Source: Nakamurella sp038245175
GTDB taxonomy: Bacteria > Actinomycetota > Actinomycetes > Mycobacteriales > Nakamurellaceae
Direction of reading: 5' to 3'
NCBI GenBank assembly: GCA_038245175.1
Contig: JBBRSR010000011.1
Location: 1 to 64,000, forward strand
Length of the DNA: 64,000 nucleotides
Positions 1 to 8,951 of this stretch are shown in pieces (the stretch's first letter is position 1; each line of letters opens with the position of its first letter). The notes below the pieces were generated by a model, which searched no databases, was not told where the DNA came from, and saw only the letters and a program-made list of their open reading frames with translations. The translations under genes were made by a program, and so were the position numbers.

Positions 1-322
1 CAAGCGCTAGACCGTCGTCCAGATACCGCGTCGCCGGGTGTGACGATTCGCTGATCGTCACCACGGACCCGACATCACGGGTCACCCCCACTCCGCGGAA
101 CCCGGCGACCTTCACCGATTTGAGGTAGGCGCCGATCGGCGCACGCGCTTCCCGCTGAACGGCGACTGTCTCGGCGATCGACCGACCCTTGCCGCCGAGC
201 GCGTCCTGCAGTGCCTGATCGCTGTCGAGCGCACCCAGGATCAGCAACTGGGCGTTCTCGGTCAGGCTCTGATCTCCGGCGGCGAGTTCCAGAACCGCGG
301 ACGTCAGGTTCGTCGGTGCCAC
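1..322 (-). CDS. AAA/SMC-like ATPase, N-terminal part (runs off left edge)
   Basis: Only the first 107 codons lie in the window. The GTG start at 322 is fixed because the codon just upstream in frame is TGA. The product has a helical lead-in, then YLKSVKVAGFRGVG near residue 70, which resembles the first beta strand of RecF/SMC-type ATP-binding proteins (FRG motif). The visible part ends at DDGLAL, where this family has the strand just before the Walker A loop. The Walker A motif itself would be outside the window. Family assignment therefore rests on a short segment. No operon partner is visible; the next gene is divergent. Confidence 0.5.
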   Translation of the reverse strand, partial: MAPTNLTSAVLELAAGDQSLTENAQLLILGALDSDQALQDALGGKGRSIAETVAVQREARAPIGAYLKSVKVAGFRGVGVTRDVGSVVTISESSHPATRYLDDGLAL

Positions 323-381
323 TCAGGGTCCCCCAACCAGGTAGGCGCGGAGCTCCGCGACCCACCACCTACCGTTGAGGC

Positions 382-819
382 ATGGCACACCCGCAGATGT
401 ACCGCGACGACGACCCCAGCCTCGCGCGTGTCCGCGAGATCGCGCTGGCCTTCCCCGGGGCTCTGGAGAAGGTGTCGCACGGTCGGCCGAATTTCTACAC
501 CACCAAGATCTTCACCTACTACGGCGGCTCGGTGAAGGTCGCCGGGGAGTGGGTCCAGCATGAGCGGTCCATCCTGGTGCTGCCGGACGAGTCGGAACGG
601 GAGGCCTTGCTCGCCAGGCAGGGGATCTTCGTCCCGGGCTATCTCGGGCCCTACGGCTGGCTTGGGCTCGACCTGCCATCGCGACGCTCGTCGTGGGACG
701 AGGTCACCGAGCTGATCGACGCGTCCTACCGCAACACCGCCGGTCAGCGTCTCATTGCCGCGCTCGACGCAGCCGGCCGGGGAACACCGGAACTGGGCGG
801 CCCCGGCGGCTCCCACTGA
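382..819 (+). CDS. MmcQ/YjbR family protein
   Basis: A 145-residue protein of the MmcQ/YjbR (DUF419) family, small alpha/beta proteins with a CyaY-like fold often annotated as DNA-binding but without a settled function. Visible family features are the N-terminal helix ending ALAFPGALEKVSHGRPNFYT, the central lysine-rich strand, the GYLGPYGWLGLDL segment and the C-terminal WDEVTELIDASYR helix. Length is normal for the family. The ATG at 382 follows a weak TTGAGG. It stands alone, divergent from the ATPase fragment, and is followed by a hairpin. Confidence 0.8.
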   Translation: MAHPQMYRDDDPSLARVREIALAFPGALEKVSHGRPNFYTTKIFTYYGGSVKVAGEWVQHERSILVLPDESEREALLARQGIFVPGYLGPYGWLGLDLPSRRSSWDEVTELIDASYRNTAGQRLIAALDAAGRGTPELGGPGGSH

Positions 820-825
820 GGCTGC

Positions 826-843
826 CGCGCCCAAACGGGCGCG
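826..843 (+). terminator. Stem-loop after mmcQ-like gene
   Basis: Perfect 7-bp stem CGCGCCC / GGGCGCG with an AAAC loop, 7 nt after the stop codon of the MmcQ-like gene. There is no T-tract, as is common for actinobacterial terminators. The rest of the gap up to 1116 shows no convincing gene. Confidence 0.5.
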
Positions 844-1116
844 AACACGTGCACCTCGGCTGTGGTCCGGAAAGCCCCGATGCCACCGGCCCTGACCATC
901 CCGGACGGGCTGCGCCAAGCCGCTGCGAATTGCCTTCCAATCAGCTGTGAGAATGTCGCAATACGACTTCGCCGGCACTGCCGGAAACGCTTATTTGCCC
1001 AGGTGGCAGGCCATGCCCGATGCTTCTCAGAGAAAGATCAGAAATAGCTCAAAAGCTCATCAGAACGACCGGTGATATACAGGGGAGGTGATACCGAATG
1101 TCCGGCGGGAGACCCG

Positions 1117-1428
1117 ATGAGCGCGCTCAATTCTCAGCACACCGAGTACCGCCGCATGCGGCGCCGGGTGCGCCTGCTCACCGCCGGCGTGGCTGGTTTT
1201 GCCGGGGTGACCGCGGCCGCGGTCACCATCGCGATCGCCGGTGCTGCGGCAGCGGACCAGGAACGGACAACCGCTGATCAGCCGGCCGCGAGTACGAATT
1301 CCGGCAACGGCGCAGCCGTCGCACCGAGTAAGCCGAACCAGCAGTGGGCCAACGGCCCGACCCTGAACCCCGCGCCCCGACCGCAAAGCGGTCGCGGCCG
1401 GGCGCATTCGTCTTCCGGCGCCTCATGA
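1117..1428 (+). CDS. Small single-pass membrane protein, unknown function
   Basis: A 103-residue protein with a basic N-terminus (YRRMRRRVRLL), one hydrophobic segment around residues 20-42 (TAGVAGFAGVTAAAVTIAIAG) and a low-complexity Pro/Ser/Asn/Gly tail expected outside the membrane. I recognise no family. The ATG at 1117 is preceded by GGGAG. An in-frame GTG at 1072 would add 15 residues with no hydrophobic content. It lies 13 nt before the ferric-reductase-like gene, so it may be a small subunit or anchor of that redox module; this is inferred only from position. Confidence 0.55.
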   Translation: MSALNSQHTEYRRMRRRVRLLTAGVAGFAGVTAAAVTIAIAGAAAADQERTTADQPAASTNSGNGAAVAPSKPNQQWANGPTLNPAPRPQSGRGRAHSSSGAS

Positions 1429-1441
1429 ACTCAGCCGCCCG

Positions 1442-2038
1442 GTGACCGGCTCGGTGCTGTGGTACTCCAGCCGCGCCACCGGGGCGGTGTCATTGGTGCT
1501 GTTCACCGCGGTCATGGTATTCGGAATCGCCACCACCGGCAGGGCCGGATCACGGGTATTGCCGCGTGCCGCGGTACTCCGGCTGCACCGCACGTTGTCG
1601 CTGCTCGCCGTCACCTTCCTGACGGTGCACATCGTCACCGCAATCGTTGACGGGTACGTCGACCTCTCCTTCTGGGATGTCGTGGTGCCGTTCAGGTCCG
1701 GCTTCGATCCGTTGTGGGTCGGCCTGGCCACGGTCGCGTTCGACCTGATGCTGGCCATCGGCCTGACCAGCGTGCTGCGCCGATTCATCTCCCCGGGCTG
1801 GTGGCGTGCCGTGCACTTGACCTCCTACGCGATGTGGCCGCTGGCCCTGGCCCACGGCTGGGGCGTCGCCGGCGGAGATGGCCGGACCACCTGGATGCTG
1901 CTCGTCGACGTCGCCTGCGTGGGCGCCGTGCTGATCGCCCTGGTGCTCTGGCGACTCCGCGGTGACCTCCACCACGACCCTGCCGCCCGCCGTGCCGGAG
2001 CTGCGCGACACCGAAACGAAAGCGACATGCTCAGGTGA
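1442..2038 (+). CDS. Ferric-reductase-like transmembrane cytochrome
   Basis: A 198-residue integral membrane protein of the ferric reductase-like transmembrane domain family. Hydrophobic segments lie near residues 12-30, 48-69, 92-112, 122-143 and 152-172. Two His pairs are placed as in bis-heme cytochromes: H49 and H63 in one helix, H125 and H138 in another. There is no FAD/NAD domain, so electrons must come from or go to another protein; the next gene overlaps by 4 nt and encodes a NuoF-like flavoprotein, the likely partner. The GTG at 1442 is the best start, though the frame stays open upstream. Confidence 0.75.
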   Translation: MTGSVLWYSSRATGAVSLVLFTAVMVFGIATTGRAGSRVLPRAAVLRLHRTLSLLAVTFLTVHIVTAIVDGYVDLSFWDVVVPFRSGFDPLWVGLATVAFDLMLAIGLTSVLRRFISPGWWRAVHLTSYAMWPLALAHGWGVAGGDGRTTWMLLVDVACVGAVLIALVLWRLRGDLHHDPAARRAGAARHRNESDMLR

Positions 2039-3306
2039 CCACCGCCTATCGACCCCGGATCGGCCTGTCATCAACAGCCGGCCCGAAAGGTCCCGCCCGG
2101 CTACTGCCGACCGTCGCGGCCGTTTCCTACGCGGAACACACGGCCAGGCTCGGCCCGTTGCCCACTCCTGGACCAGGGGAACTGGTGGCCATGCTGGACG
2201 GCGCCGGACTCCTCGGTCGGGGCGGCGGCGGGTTTCCGACCGCCCGCAAGCTTGCCGCGGTCGCTGCCCAGTCCGGCCGGCAACGGCGCGCCGTTGTGGT
2301 CGCCAATTGCTGCGAGGGCGACCCGACGTCGGCGAAGGATCGAGTCCTCATCGGCTGGTCGGCCCATCTGGTCATCGATGGAGCGCTCGCCGCCGCGGCT
2401 GCGCTCGATGCCGACCGGGTCATCCTCGCCGTTCACCGCGGCGCCACCGCCGAGGCCCATCTGCGGACGGCTCTCGCCCAGCGGCCGAGGGAGACCATCC
2501 GGGTCGAGATTCTCCAGGTCCCGGCGCGCTTCATCGCATCGGAAGCGTCCGCGCTGGCAAGCTTCCTGACCAACGGTGACGCCCGCCCGCTCGGTCGGCT
2601 GCAACCTATCTGGGAGAAGGGCGTCGCCGGCTGCCCGACCCTGGTCGACAACGCCGAGACGCTGGCGCACCTCGCCCTGATCACCCGATTCGGGGCCGAC
2701 TGGTACCGCTCGGTCGGCACGGCCGCCGAGCCCGGCACCGCGCTGGTGACCATCGGCGGCGTCGTGCCCAGACCGGGTGTGCTCGAAGTCGCGCACGGCA
2801 CCGCGATCCGGGACATCATGCGGGGTGCCGGAGCACCGGCCACCGGCTGGGCGTTGGTCGGCGGGCTGGCCGGTCGGTGGAACGATCTCGCCGCGATTGC
2901 CGGCGTCGGTTTCAGCACCCAGTCGCTGGCCGCCGCCGGGTCCAGCCGGGGCATCGGCTCGATCACCGTCCTGCCCACGGACGGCTGCCTACTGCGTGAA
3001 ACCGCCGGCATCCTGCACTATCTCGCCGACGCAGGAGCCGGTCAGTGCGGCCCCTGCATGTTCGGGCTGCCGGCCATCGCGGCGGACATGGCGGCGCTCG
3101 ACGCCGGCGACCGCGGGGCCGTCAAGCGGCTGCGCCGGCGACTTCCGGTGATCGATCACCGCGGTGCTTGCAGCCATCCGGACGGCGCGGTGGCCCTGGC
3201 CGCCAGTGCACTGGCCGCGCTGACCGGGCCGCAGTCCGCCCACCTGCGGCTGCACCTCAACGGACGAGCGTGCCGGCAGCGTCCGGCCACCGTCCCACTG
3301 AACTGA
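2035..3306 (+). CDS. NuoF-like flavin/Fe-S oxidoreductase subunit
   Basis: A 423-residue relative of the 51-kDa (NuoF) subunit of complex I. It has the glycine-rich loop GRGGGGFPTARKL near residues 61-73, ANCCEGDPTSAKDR matching the NuoF flavin-binding region, an SLBB-like middle, and a C-terminal Fe-S region. In NuoF the cluster motif is SCGxCxxC plus a distal Cys. Here the segment reads AGAGQCGPC with a distal Cys in GACSHPDG, so the first Cys is replaced by Ala and three cysteines remain. No other complex I genes are present. The GTG start overlaps the cytochrome stop (GTGA), so the two are translationally coupled and probably work as an electron-transfer pair. Confidence 0.75.
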   Translation: MTTAYRPRIGLSSTAGPKGPARLLPTVAAVSYAEHTARLGPLPTPGPGELVAMLDGAGLLGRGGGGFPTARKLAAVAAQSGRQRRAVVVANCCEGDPTSAKDRVLIGWSAHLVIDGALAAAAALDADRVILAVHRGATAEAHLRTALAQRPRETIRVEILQVPARFIASEASALASFLTNGDARPLGRLQPIWEKGVAGCPTLVDNAETLAHLALITRFGADWYRSVGTAAEPGTALVTIGGVVPRPGVLEVAHGTAIRDIMRGAGAPATGWALVGGLAGRWNDLAAIAGVGFSTQSLAAAGSSRGIGSITVLPTDGCLLRETAGILHYLADAGAGQCGPCMFGLPAIAADMAALDAGDRGAVKRLRRRLPVIDHRGACSHPDGAVALAASALAALTGPQSAHLRLHLNGRACRQRPATVPLN

Positions 3307-3328
3307 CCGGGCGTGTAACGATCACCTG

Positions 3329-4021
3329 GTGAGCAATCTGGCGAGTGATCCGACCGATCCAGCCCCGCCGAAGCCGCGGCTGCTGCTGATCGAGGACGAC
3401 CCCGAACTGGGACCGCTGCTGGTCGAAGTGCTTTCCGACGACTATCAGGTCGAACATGCCAGGGACGGCCATCAGGGGCTGCACCAGGGGCTGACGCGCC
3501 GGTTCGAGTTGATGGTGGTGGATCGCGGACTCCCCGGCATCGAGGGCATCGATCTGATCGGCCGGTTTCGTCGGCACGGCATCACGCTGCCCATTTTGAT
3601 CCTGACGGCCCGCGGAACGCTGGCCGATCGAGTCGCCGGACTGGATGCCGGCGCTGAGGACTACCTGGTCAAGCCGTTCGAGATCGACGAGTTGCTGGCC
3701 AGGCTGCGGGCCCTGCTGCGCCGGCACGGCGACACCGCGGCGGTGTTGCCGGTGGGTAGTCGCCGCCTCGAGGTCAGCAGCCGCCGGGTCCTCGGCGGCT
3801 CGGTCGCAGTGGAACTGTCCGGGCGGGAGGCCGCGCTACTGGAGCTGCTGGCCAGACGCCCGGGGAAGGTTTTCAGCCGCCCCGAGTTGCTGGGTATTGT
3901 CTTCGATGCCGAGGACGGACCCGGCAGCGTCGACACCTACGTGTACTACCTGCGCCGCAAACTCGGTCGCGGCGTGATCAGAACCGTGCACGGTGTCGGC
4001 TACCAGTTGGGCACCATCTGA
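3329..4021 (+). CDS. OmpR/PhoB-family response regulator
   Basis: A 230-residue DNA-binding response regulator. The receiver domain has the acidic pocket IEDD at residues 21-24, the phospho-acceptor D65 in VVDRGLPG, and the conserved Lys in DYLVKPFE. The C-terminal winged helix ends in VDTYVYYLRRKL and IRTVHGVGYQL. GTG start at 3329, 22 nt after the redox genes, so possibly co-transcribed with them. Its stop overlaps the start of the sensor kinase (TGATG), giving a standard regulator-kinase pair. Confidence 0.9.
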   Translation: MSNLASDPTDPAPPKPRLLLIEDDPELGPLLVEVLSDDYQVEHARDGHQGLHQGLTRRFELMVVDRGLPGIEGIDLIGRFRRHGITLPILILTARGTLADRVAGLDAGAEDYLVKPFEIDELLARLRALLRRHGDTAAVLPVGSRRLEVSSRRVLGGSVAVELSGREAALLELLARRPGKVFSRPELLGIVFDAEDGPGSVDTYVYYLRRKLGRGVIRTVHGVGYQLGTI

Positions 4022-5052
4022 TGAATCGTCCGATAGGACCCGCGCGGCGCTCGTCCAACGACGATGACGTGGTGCAAGCGGCCGCCCGCAAGGTCGGCCT
4101 CCAGCTCGCGGCGGTCTGCACGGTATTGGTGATCGTGGTCGGCGTGCTGGCGTTCACGCTGATCGGCCACCGTGGCGGCGAGTACCCGCCCGGTCGCCCC
4201 CCGGAACCATCCGGGGATCGGGACGAACTCGTCCGGAACGCCCTGCTCGCGGCCGGCGCGGTCGGTGTGGTGATCGCCGGGCTGGTCGGCTGGCTCGCCG
4301 CGCGCAACGCGGTCCGGCCGCTCGGGCAGGCCCTGCAGTTGCAGCGGCAGTTCGTCGCCGACGCCGGCCACGAGCTCCGGACCCCGCTGACCATCCTGCA
4401 CACCCGGGCGCAATTGCTGGCCAGGCGACTCCCGGCGGACAGCCCGCAGCGACCGCTGGTGGACCAGCTGCTCGCGGACTCCCGGGTGATGGGGGAGATC
4501 GTCGAAGAGCTGCTGACCAGCGCCCAGCTGGCCGGCGGTCCGAATCGTGGCGAACGGTTCAGTGCCGCCGAACTGGTCCAGGAAGTGGCCACCTCGATGT
4601 CGGCGCTCGCCGACGCGGCGCAGATCACCCTGCTCCTCGACAGGCAATCCGGGGCCGACGTGCTCGGGTCCAGAACCGCCCTGCGCCGCGCGCTGGTCGC
4701 GCTGACCGACAACGCGATCGCGCACACCCCGGCCGGTGGCACCGTCACGCTGGCCTGCCGAACTGTCGGTCGGGAGGTCACCCTGCAGGTCAGCGACAAT
4801 GGTGAGGGTCTGGATCCGGCCGACACCGAGCATTTGATGACCCGGTTCACCCGCGGGACCGCCGGCCCGGTGCAGCCCGTCAACCCCGAAGCTATCCCGT
4901 CCCGCCGCTTCGGACTGGGCCTGTCGCTGGTCGGCGAGGTGGCCAGGGCGCACGGTGGTCGGTTGGAGCTGACCGGTGCTCCGGGAACCGGCGCTCAGGC
5001 GACCATCACGGTGCCCGCCGCGCCGACCCTGCCGGGCGGTCGAACGGGATGA
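4021..5052 (+). CDS. Sensor histidine kinase
   Basis: A 343-residue membrane kinase paired with the preceding response regulator. Two membrane segments (about residues 28-48 and 74-94) flank a short loop of about 25 residues (RGGEYPPGRPPEPSGDRDEL), too small for a folded sensor domain. No HAMP domain is evident between TM2 and the H-box FVADAGHELRTP, with the phospho-accepting H117. N-box DNAIAHTP, G1 DNGEGLD and G2 FGLGLSLV are intact. The small loop suggests sensing within the membrane or through a partner, possibly the redox proteins upstream; that link is inference. Confidence 0.88.
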   Translation: MNRPIGPARRSSNDDDVVQAAARKVGLQLAAVCTVLVIVVGVLAFTLIGHRGGEYPPGRPPEPSGDRDELVRNALLAAGAVGVVIAGLVGWLAARNAVRPLGQALQLQRQFVADAGHELRTPLTILHTRAQLLARRLPADSPQRPLVDQLLADSRVMGEIVEELLTSAQLAGGPNRGERFSAAELVQEVATSMSALADAAQITLLLDRQSGADVLGSRTALRRALVALTDNAIAHTPAGGTVTLACRTVGREVTLQVSDNGEGLDPADTEHLMTRFTRGTAGPVQPVNPEAIPSRRFGLGLSLVGEVARAHGGRLELTGAPGTGAQATITVPAAPTLPGGRTG

Positions 5053-5067
5053 CCCGTGCGCGCACGC

Positions 5068-5697
5068 TCAGACCTCGACCCGTGCCCCGTCGTCGAGGTT
5101 GAGCCACTGGGTGTCGGCCGGCTTCAGCTTCTCCAGGAGCAGGTAGCTCATCCCGGTGTTGGACAGCACCTTCTCGTGGATCGGGAACACCGTGGTCGGG
5201 TCGACCGCGCGGACGAACTCGATGGCCTCCTTCAGCGCCATCCACGGAGCGCCGGCCGGCACCGCCAGAATCTCCACCGGCACCACCGGTACCTGAAGCG
5301 AGTCTCCGGGCAGGTACAGCCGCCCCCCGATCAGGAACCCGCGGTTGGTGATGGTCGGCACGTCGTAGTGGATCACCGCATGGGCGTCGCCGAAAACCTC
5401 CACCGATGTCGCCAGGTCCAAGACATCGCCGGCGTTCACCACGGTCGCGTTCAGACCGCCTTCGGTCAGCGCGCCCGCGGCGCCCGGGTCGGCGAAGAGC
5501 TGAACATCCGGGTTGGCCTTCAGCAGCGGTCCGAGTTTGGCGACGTCAACGTGGTCGGGGTGCTGATGCGTGATCAGCACCGCGGTCAGCCCGGTCAGCC
5601 CCTCGAATCCCGAGGACAAGGTGCCGGGGTCGACCAGGATCCGGTCGGCCCCTTCCTCGACCAGCACACATGAGTGACCGAATTTGGTCAGGTACAT
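5068..5697 (-). CDS. MBL-fold metal-dependent hydrolase
   Basis: A 209-residue metallo-beta-lactamase-fold protein of the short UlaG-like group. The metal motif HQHPDHVD (HxHxDH) follows strand TAVLITH, with further ligands likely at the His in GDAHAVIHYD, the Asp in YLPGDS and the His in FPIHEK. Substrate unknown. It lies 12 nt downstream of the CPBP protease gene on the same strand and converges with the sensor kinase gene. Confidence 0.82.
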   Translation of the reverse strand: MYLTKFGHSCVLVEEGADRILVDPGTLSSGFEGLTGLTAVLITHQHPDHVDVAKLGPLLKANPDVQLFADPGAAGALTEGGLNATVVNAGDVLDLATSVEVFGDAHAVIHYDVPTITNRGFLIGGRLYLPGDSLQVPVVPVEILAVPAGAPWMALKEAIEFVRAVDPTTVFPIHEKVLSNTGMSYLLLEKLKPADTQWLNLDDGARVEV

Positions 5698-5709
5698 CCC
5701 GGCTCCCTC

Positions 5710-6447
5710 TTAGTTGATGATCAGCCAGGCCGCGACGAAGCCCAGCGAGTTGGTGGCCCAATGAACCAGCATCGACGCCTTGAGCCCGTGGCCGATGTGA
5801 CAGGTCAGCGACAGCAGTACCCCCACCAGCATGGTGGAGGCAACCGCCAGCAGCGCGACCAGGATCGCCGAACCGCCCAGCATGTGGTGGACCGCCGAGT
5901 TCCCGGTGGTGAGCGCCGACGACGGCAGGATGTGCCAGGCACCGAACAGGGCTGAGGCGCCCAGGATCGGCTTCCACCGCCATGTCTGGGCCGGATTCGC
6001 GCCGAACAGCGTGGGCAGGACGCCGCGGAAGGCGATCTCCTCGAGCAGGACGGTGCCGATCGGAATCCGGATCAGCACCTGGTAGAGCATCCCCCAGAGG
6101 CCGATATGGGAGACCCGTTCGTCGTGGAAGAAGTCCTTGGTGGCGGGCAGCACCAGCCCGATGGCCAGCACCAGCGCGGTCAACGCCACCAGCAGGAGCC
6201 CGACCCCCACCGGTCGATGCCAGCGCCGGAAGGCCAGCCCCACCCCGGTGAAGTCGTACCCGCTGCGGTGGGCGATCAGGATCAGTGTGGCGGCGACGCC
6301 CAGGTTCCAGGGCAGATAGGCCCAGGCCGGAAGAATTCGGTTCGCCATGATGTTGGACACCACGAGCAGCGCTACCGCGAGCCAGGCACCGCGCCGACGC
6401 GTCAGCGCCGCTGTCCTGCTTTCGACGAGTACGTCAATGGTGGTCAC
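5710..6447 (-). CDS. CPBP family intramembrane metalloprotease
   Basis: A 245-residue multi-pass membrane protein with the CPBP (Abi/CAAX-protease) motifs: EEIAFRG (the EExxxR motif), FGAWH with the second-motif His, and a late HWATN carrying another His. About six to seven hydrophobic segments. The open frame extends to 6594, but the GTG at 6447 has AGAAGG at a good distance and gives an N-terminus just before the first membrane helix, so I prefer it. Substrate unknown; bacterial CPBP proteins include prenyl-protein proteases and immunity proteins. Confidence 0.78.
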   Translation of the reverse strand: MTTIDVLVESRTAALTRRRGAWLAVALLVVSNIMANRILPAWAYLPWNLGVAATLILIAHRSGYDFTGVGLAFRRWHRPVGVGLLLVALTALVLAIGLVLPATKDFFHDERVSHIGLWGMLYQVLIRIPIGTVLLEEIAFRGVLPTLFGANPAQTWRWKPILGASALFGAWHILPSSALTTGNSAVHHMLGGSAILVALLAVASTMLVGVLLSLTCHIGHGLKASMLVHWATNSLGFVAAWLIIN

Positions 6448-6671
6448 GCGCAGCCTTCTGTGCCCGACTTTCGTGCCTGGCTGCGGATGCGCCCAGGCGG
6501 TCGCTTCTTGAACTGTACCCAGGGTCACGGAGGTCCCGTCAGGTGTCCGGCGTGGGTCAGGGCGATACCTGATGGCTCTGTCGGACAATCGCAATATGCT
6601 GTGAATACCGGCGACTCACCCCGGGAGTCGTGCGTGTGAGCAGGGGCAATCGAGCGGGGCAGGGTGGAGAA

Positions 6672-7949
6672 ATGGCAATCTCGCAGCGCGATCCGTACGC
6701 AGACTTTCTGCGTTCGTTCTCGCTGCTCGTCGTCATCATCTGGCACTGGTGCTTCACGATCTTCATCTGGAACGACAGCGGTCCGAACGCCACCAGCCCG
6801 CTGGGTTTCACTTCGGGGCTGTGGATTCTGACCTGGTTGCTGCAGGTGCTGCCCGTCTTCTTCTACATCGGTGCCTATGTGCACCTGAAGTCCTGGGAAC
6901 GCAGCGCCTCTCGCGGGGAACGGGTGTGGCACTTCGCATTGCGGCAGGCCCGTTCACTGGCCATCCCGGCCGCCGCCTTGTTGGTCACCTGGATCGTGCT
7001 GGGCTTGATCGTCGGCATCGTGTTCGATGTCAAGTGGATGAGCCGCGCGGTGATGTTGGTCATCAGCCCGCTCTGGTTCGTCGGCGCCTACCTCGCATTG
7101 ATCTGCCTGCTGCCGATCACCGTGTGGCTGCACCGCAAATACGACGTACTGGTGCTGATCTTTCTCGGTGGTTTCGCGATCATGGTGGACATCCTGCGGT
7201 TCCGCTATCACGTTCCGGGCGTGGAGTGGGCGAACATGTTCTTCGTCTGGGGCTTCGCGTTCCAGTTGGGCTATTTCCACGGCCGAATCACCGGAGTGGA
7301 CCACGCGCCACGGTTTCGCGATGGGCGCATCGAATGGGACTACCAATCCGCACGGAGCCGGCAGATGGCCCGGGTCTTCACCTTCGCCGGCCTGTTCACG
7401 CTGGTCGGGCTGGTGTTCTCCGGTTTGTATCCAGGCTCGATGGTGGGGGTCCCCGGCCAGGGTTCGAACATGGCGCCGCCGACGGTATGCATCATTGCGT
7501 TGACGATCTTTCAGGTCGGCGTGGCCGAGCTGCTGCGGCCGTGGATCCTTCGAGTACTGGCCAAGGGAAAGCTGTTCGCCCGATTCGTGGCGGTGTTGAC
7601 AAGGTTCGCGCTGCCGCTGTTCCTGTTCCACACCACCGGCATGGCACTGTCCCGCGCGGTGGAATGGACCATCTTCGGCACCGAATCCGAGGCCACCCAA
7701 CCCTCGCTGACCTGGTGGTTGCTCCGCCCGATCAGTATCATCGGGCCGCTGCTGGCGACTCTTCCGGTGATCTATTTCTTCGGCCGCAAGTACCAGAGCT
7801 CGCCGGTCCCGGTGACCGCGCGCATGCCCGTCATCGATGAGGACGTCGGTGACGGCGGCGACGAGGTGGTCGGGGAGCCCGATCGCACCGGCGTAGCCGC
7901 TGAGCGGCGGGGAACCGCCACGGGGCTGGACGGTCAGCGGAACCGATAG
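6672..7949 (+). CDS. Acyltransferase 3-like membrane protein
   Basis: A 425-residue polytopic protein that fits the acyltransferase-3 (OafA/OpgC-like) fold: an N-terminal DPYADFLRSFSLLVVIIWHW with Arg and His as in the family's first helix, about ten hydrophobic segments and a soluble C-terminal tail. The catalytic-type His is in the IIWHW segment. ATG at 6672 is preceded by GGTGGAG; a GTG at 6630 would add 14 polar residues. Such proteins acylate cell-surface sugars or lipids; the acceptor here is not known. It directly precedes purS. Confidence 0.7.
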   Translation: MAISQRDPYADFLRSFSLLVVIIWHWCFTIFIWNDSGPNATSPLGFTSGLWILTWLLQVLPVFFYIGAYVHLKSWERSASRGERVWHFALRQARSLAIPAAALLVTWIVLGLIVGIVFDVKWMSRAVMLVISPLWFVGAYLALICLLPITVWLHRKYDVLVLIFLGGFAIMVDILRFRYHVPGVEWANMFFVWGFAFQLGYFHGRITGVDHAPRFRDGRIEWDYQSARSRQMARVFTFAGLFTLVGLVFSGLYPGSMVGVPGQGSNMAPPTVCIIALTIFQVGVAELLRPWILRVLAKGKLFARFVAVLTRFALPLFLFHTTGMALSRAVEWTIFGTESEATQPSLTWWLLRPISIIGPLLATLPVIYFFGRKYQSSPVPVTARMPVIDEDVGDGGDEVVGEPDRTGVAAERRGTATGLDGQRNR

Positions 7950-7990
7950 GCTGAGGTCTCCGGCCCCCACCAAATAACAGGAGTGCTGCT

Positions 7991-8245
7991 GTGGCGCGCG
8001 TAGAAGTTGACGTGACCATCAAGCCCGAAATCCTCGACCCGCAGGGCAAGGCCATTCTCGGCGCCCTCGGCCGCACCGGTCATGCCGGTGTGATCGGGGT
8101 TCGGCAGGGCAAACACTTCGACCTCGAGGTGGACGACACCGTCACCGACGACGAGCTCGAGACGATTGCCTCGACCCTGCTCGCCAACTCGGTCATCGAG
8201 TCCTGGGTGATCCGGCGGGTCGCGAGCGCGAGTACGGCGCAGTGA
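7991..8245 (+). CDS. purS: Phosphoribosylformylglycinamidine synthase subunit PurS
   Basis: An 84-residue protein, normal PurS length. PurS bridges PurQ and small-type PurL in the FGAM synthase complex (step 4 of IMP synthesis, FGAR to FGAM with glutamine and ATP). Family features are VEVDVTIKPEILDPQGKAI at the N-terminus and GVIGVRQGKHFDLEVD in the middle. GTG start with AGGAG 7 nt upstream. Its stop overlaps the purQ start (GTGA). Confidence 0.95.
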   Translation: MARVEVDVTIKPEILDPQGKAILGALGRTGHAGVIGVRQGKHFDLEVDDTVTDDELETIASTLLANSVIESWVIRRVASASTAQ

Positions 8246-8949
8246 CCGCATCGATCGGGGGCGCCAGGATCGGTGTCATCACCTTTCCGGGAACCCTGGA
8301 CGATGTGGACGCCGCACGCGCGGTGAAGTACGCCGGCGCGCAGGCGGTTCCCCTGTGGCATGCCGACGACGACCTGAAGGGAGTCGACGCGGTCATCGTG
8401 CCCGGCGGCTTCTCCTACGGCGACTATCTGCGGGCCGGCGCTATCTCCGCGCACGCCACCGTCATGCGATCGGTGATCGACGCGGCCCGGGGCGGACTGC
8501 CGGTGCTGGGCATCTGCAACGGGTTCCAAATCCTGGCCGAGGCGCACCTGCTGCCCGGCGTGGTGATGCGCAACTCCGGGCTCCGGTTCCTCTGCCGCGA
8601 CCAGTGGCTGCGGGTGGAGAATACCGACACCGTCTGGACCAGCCGTTATGAGCCGGGCGCGGAAATTTTGATCCCGATGAAGAACGCCAAGGGCCGCTAC
8701 GTCGCCGACCCGGGGGTGATCGCGGAGCTGGAGGCCGAAGGCCGGGTGTTGATGCGGTACATCGGCGACGGCCCCGCGCAGGGCAACCCCAATGGGTCAC
8801 TCAACGACATCGCCGGCATCTGCTCCGCCGACGGCCGGATAGCCGCACTGATGCCCCACCCGGAACACGCGATCGATGCGCTGACCGGACCAACCGACGA
8901 CGGTTTGGGCATGTTCCTGTCCCTCGTCGACTCGCTGCTGAAGGTCTGA
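8242..8949 (+). CDS. purQ: Phosphoribosylformylglycinamidine synthase glutaminase subunit PurQ
   Basis: A 235-residue class I glutamine amidotransferase that supplies ammonia to PurL. The nucleophile Cys is in GICNGFQIL, and the catalytic His/Glu pair is in PHPEH near the C-terminus. The oxyanion region PGGFSYGDYLR is present. GTG start coupled to purS; purL follows after 2 nt, so the three subunits are made from one transcript. Confidence 0.97.
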   Translation: MTASIGGARIGVITFPGTLDDVDAARAVKYAGAQAVPLWHADDDLKGVDAVIVPGGFSYGDYLRAGAISAHATVMRSVIDAARGGLPVLGICNGFQILAEAHLLPGVVMRNSGLRFLCRDQWLRVENTDTVWTSRYEPGAEILIPMKNAKGRYVADPGVIAELEAEGRVLMRYIGDGPAQGNPNGSLNDIAGICSADGRIAALMPHPEHAIDALTGPTDDGLGMFLSLVDSLLKV

Positions 8950-8951
8950 TC

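Noticed and set aside
1081..1275. ATG at 1098 with a near-perfect Shine-Dalgarno (GGGGAGGTGAT)
   Set aside because: The frame gives an Arg/Gly/His-rich peptide without conserved features and overlaps the membrane-protein frame starting at 1117; the ribosome-binding site probably serves that gene region, but this could not be settled.
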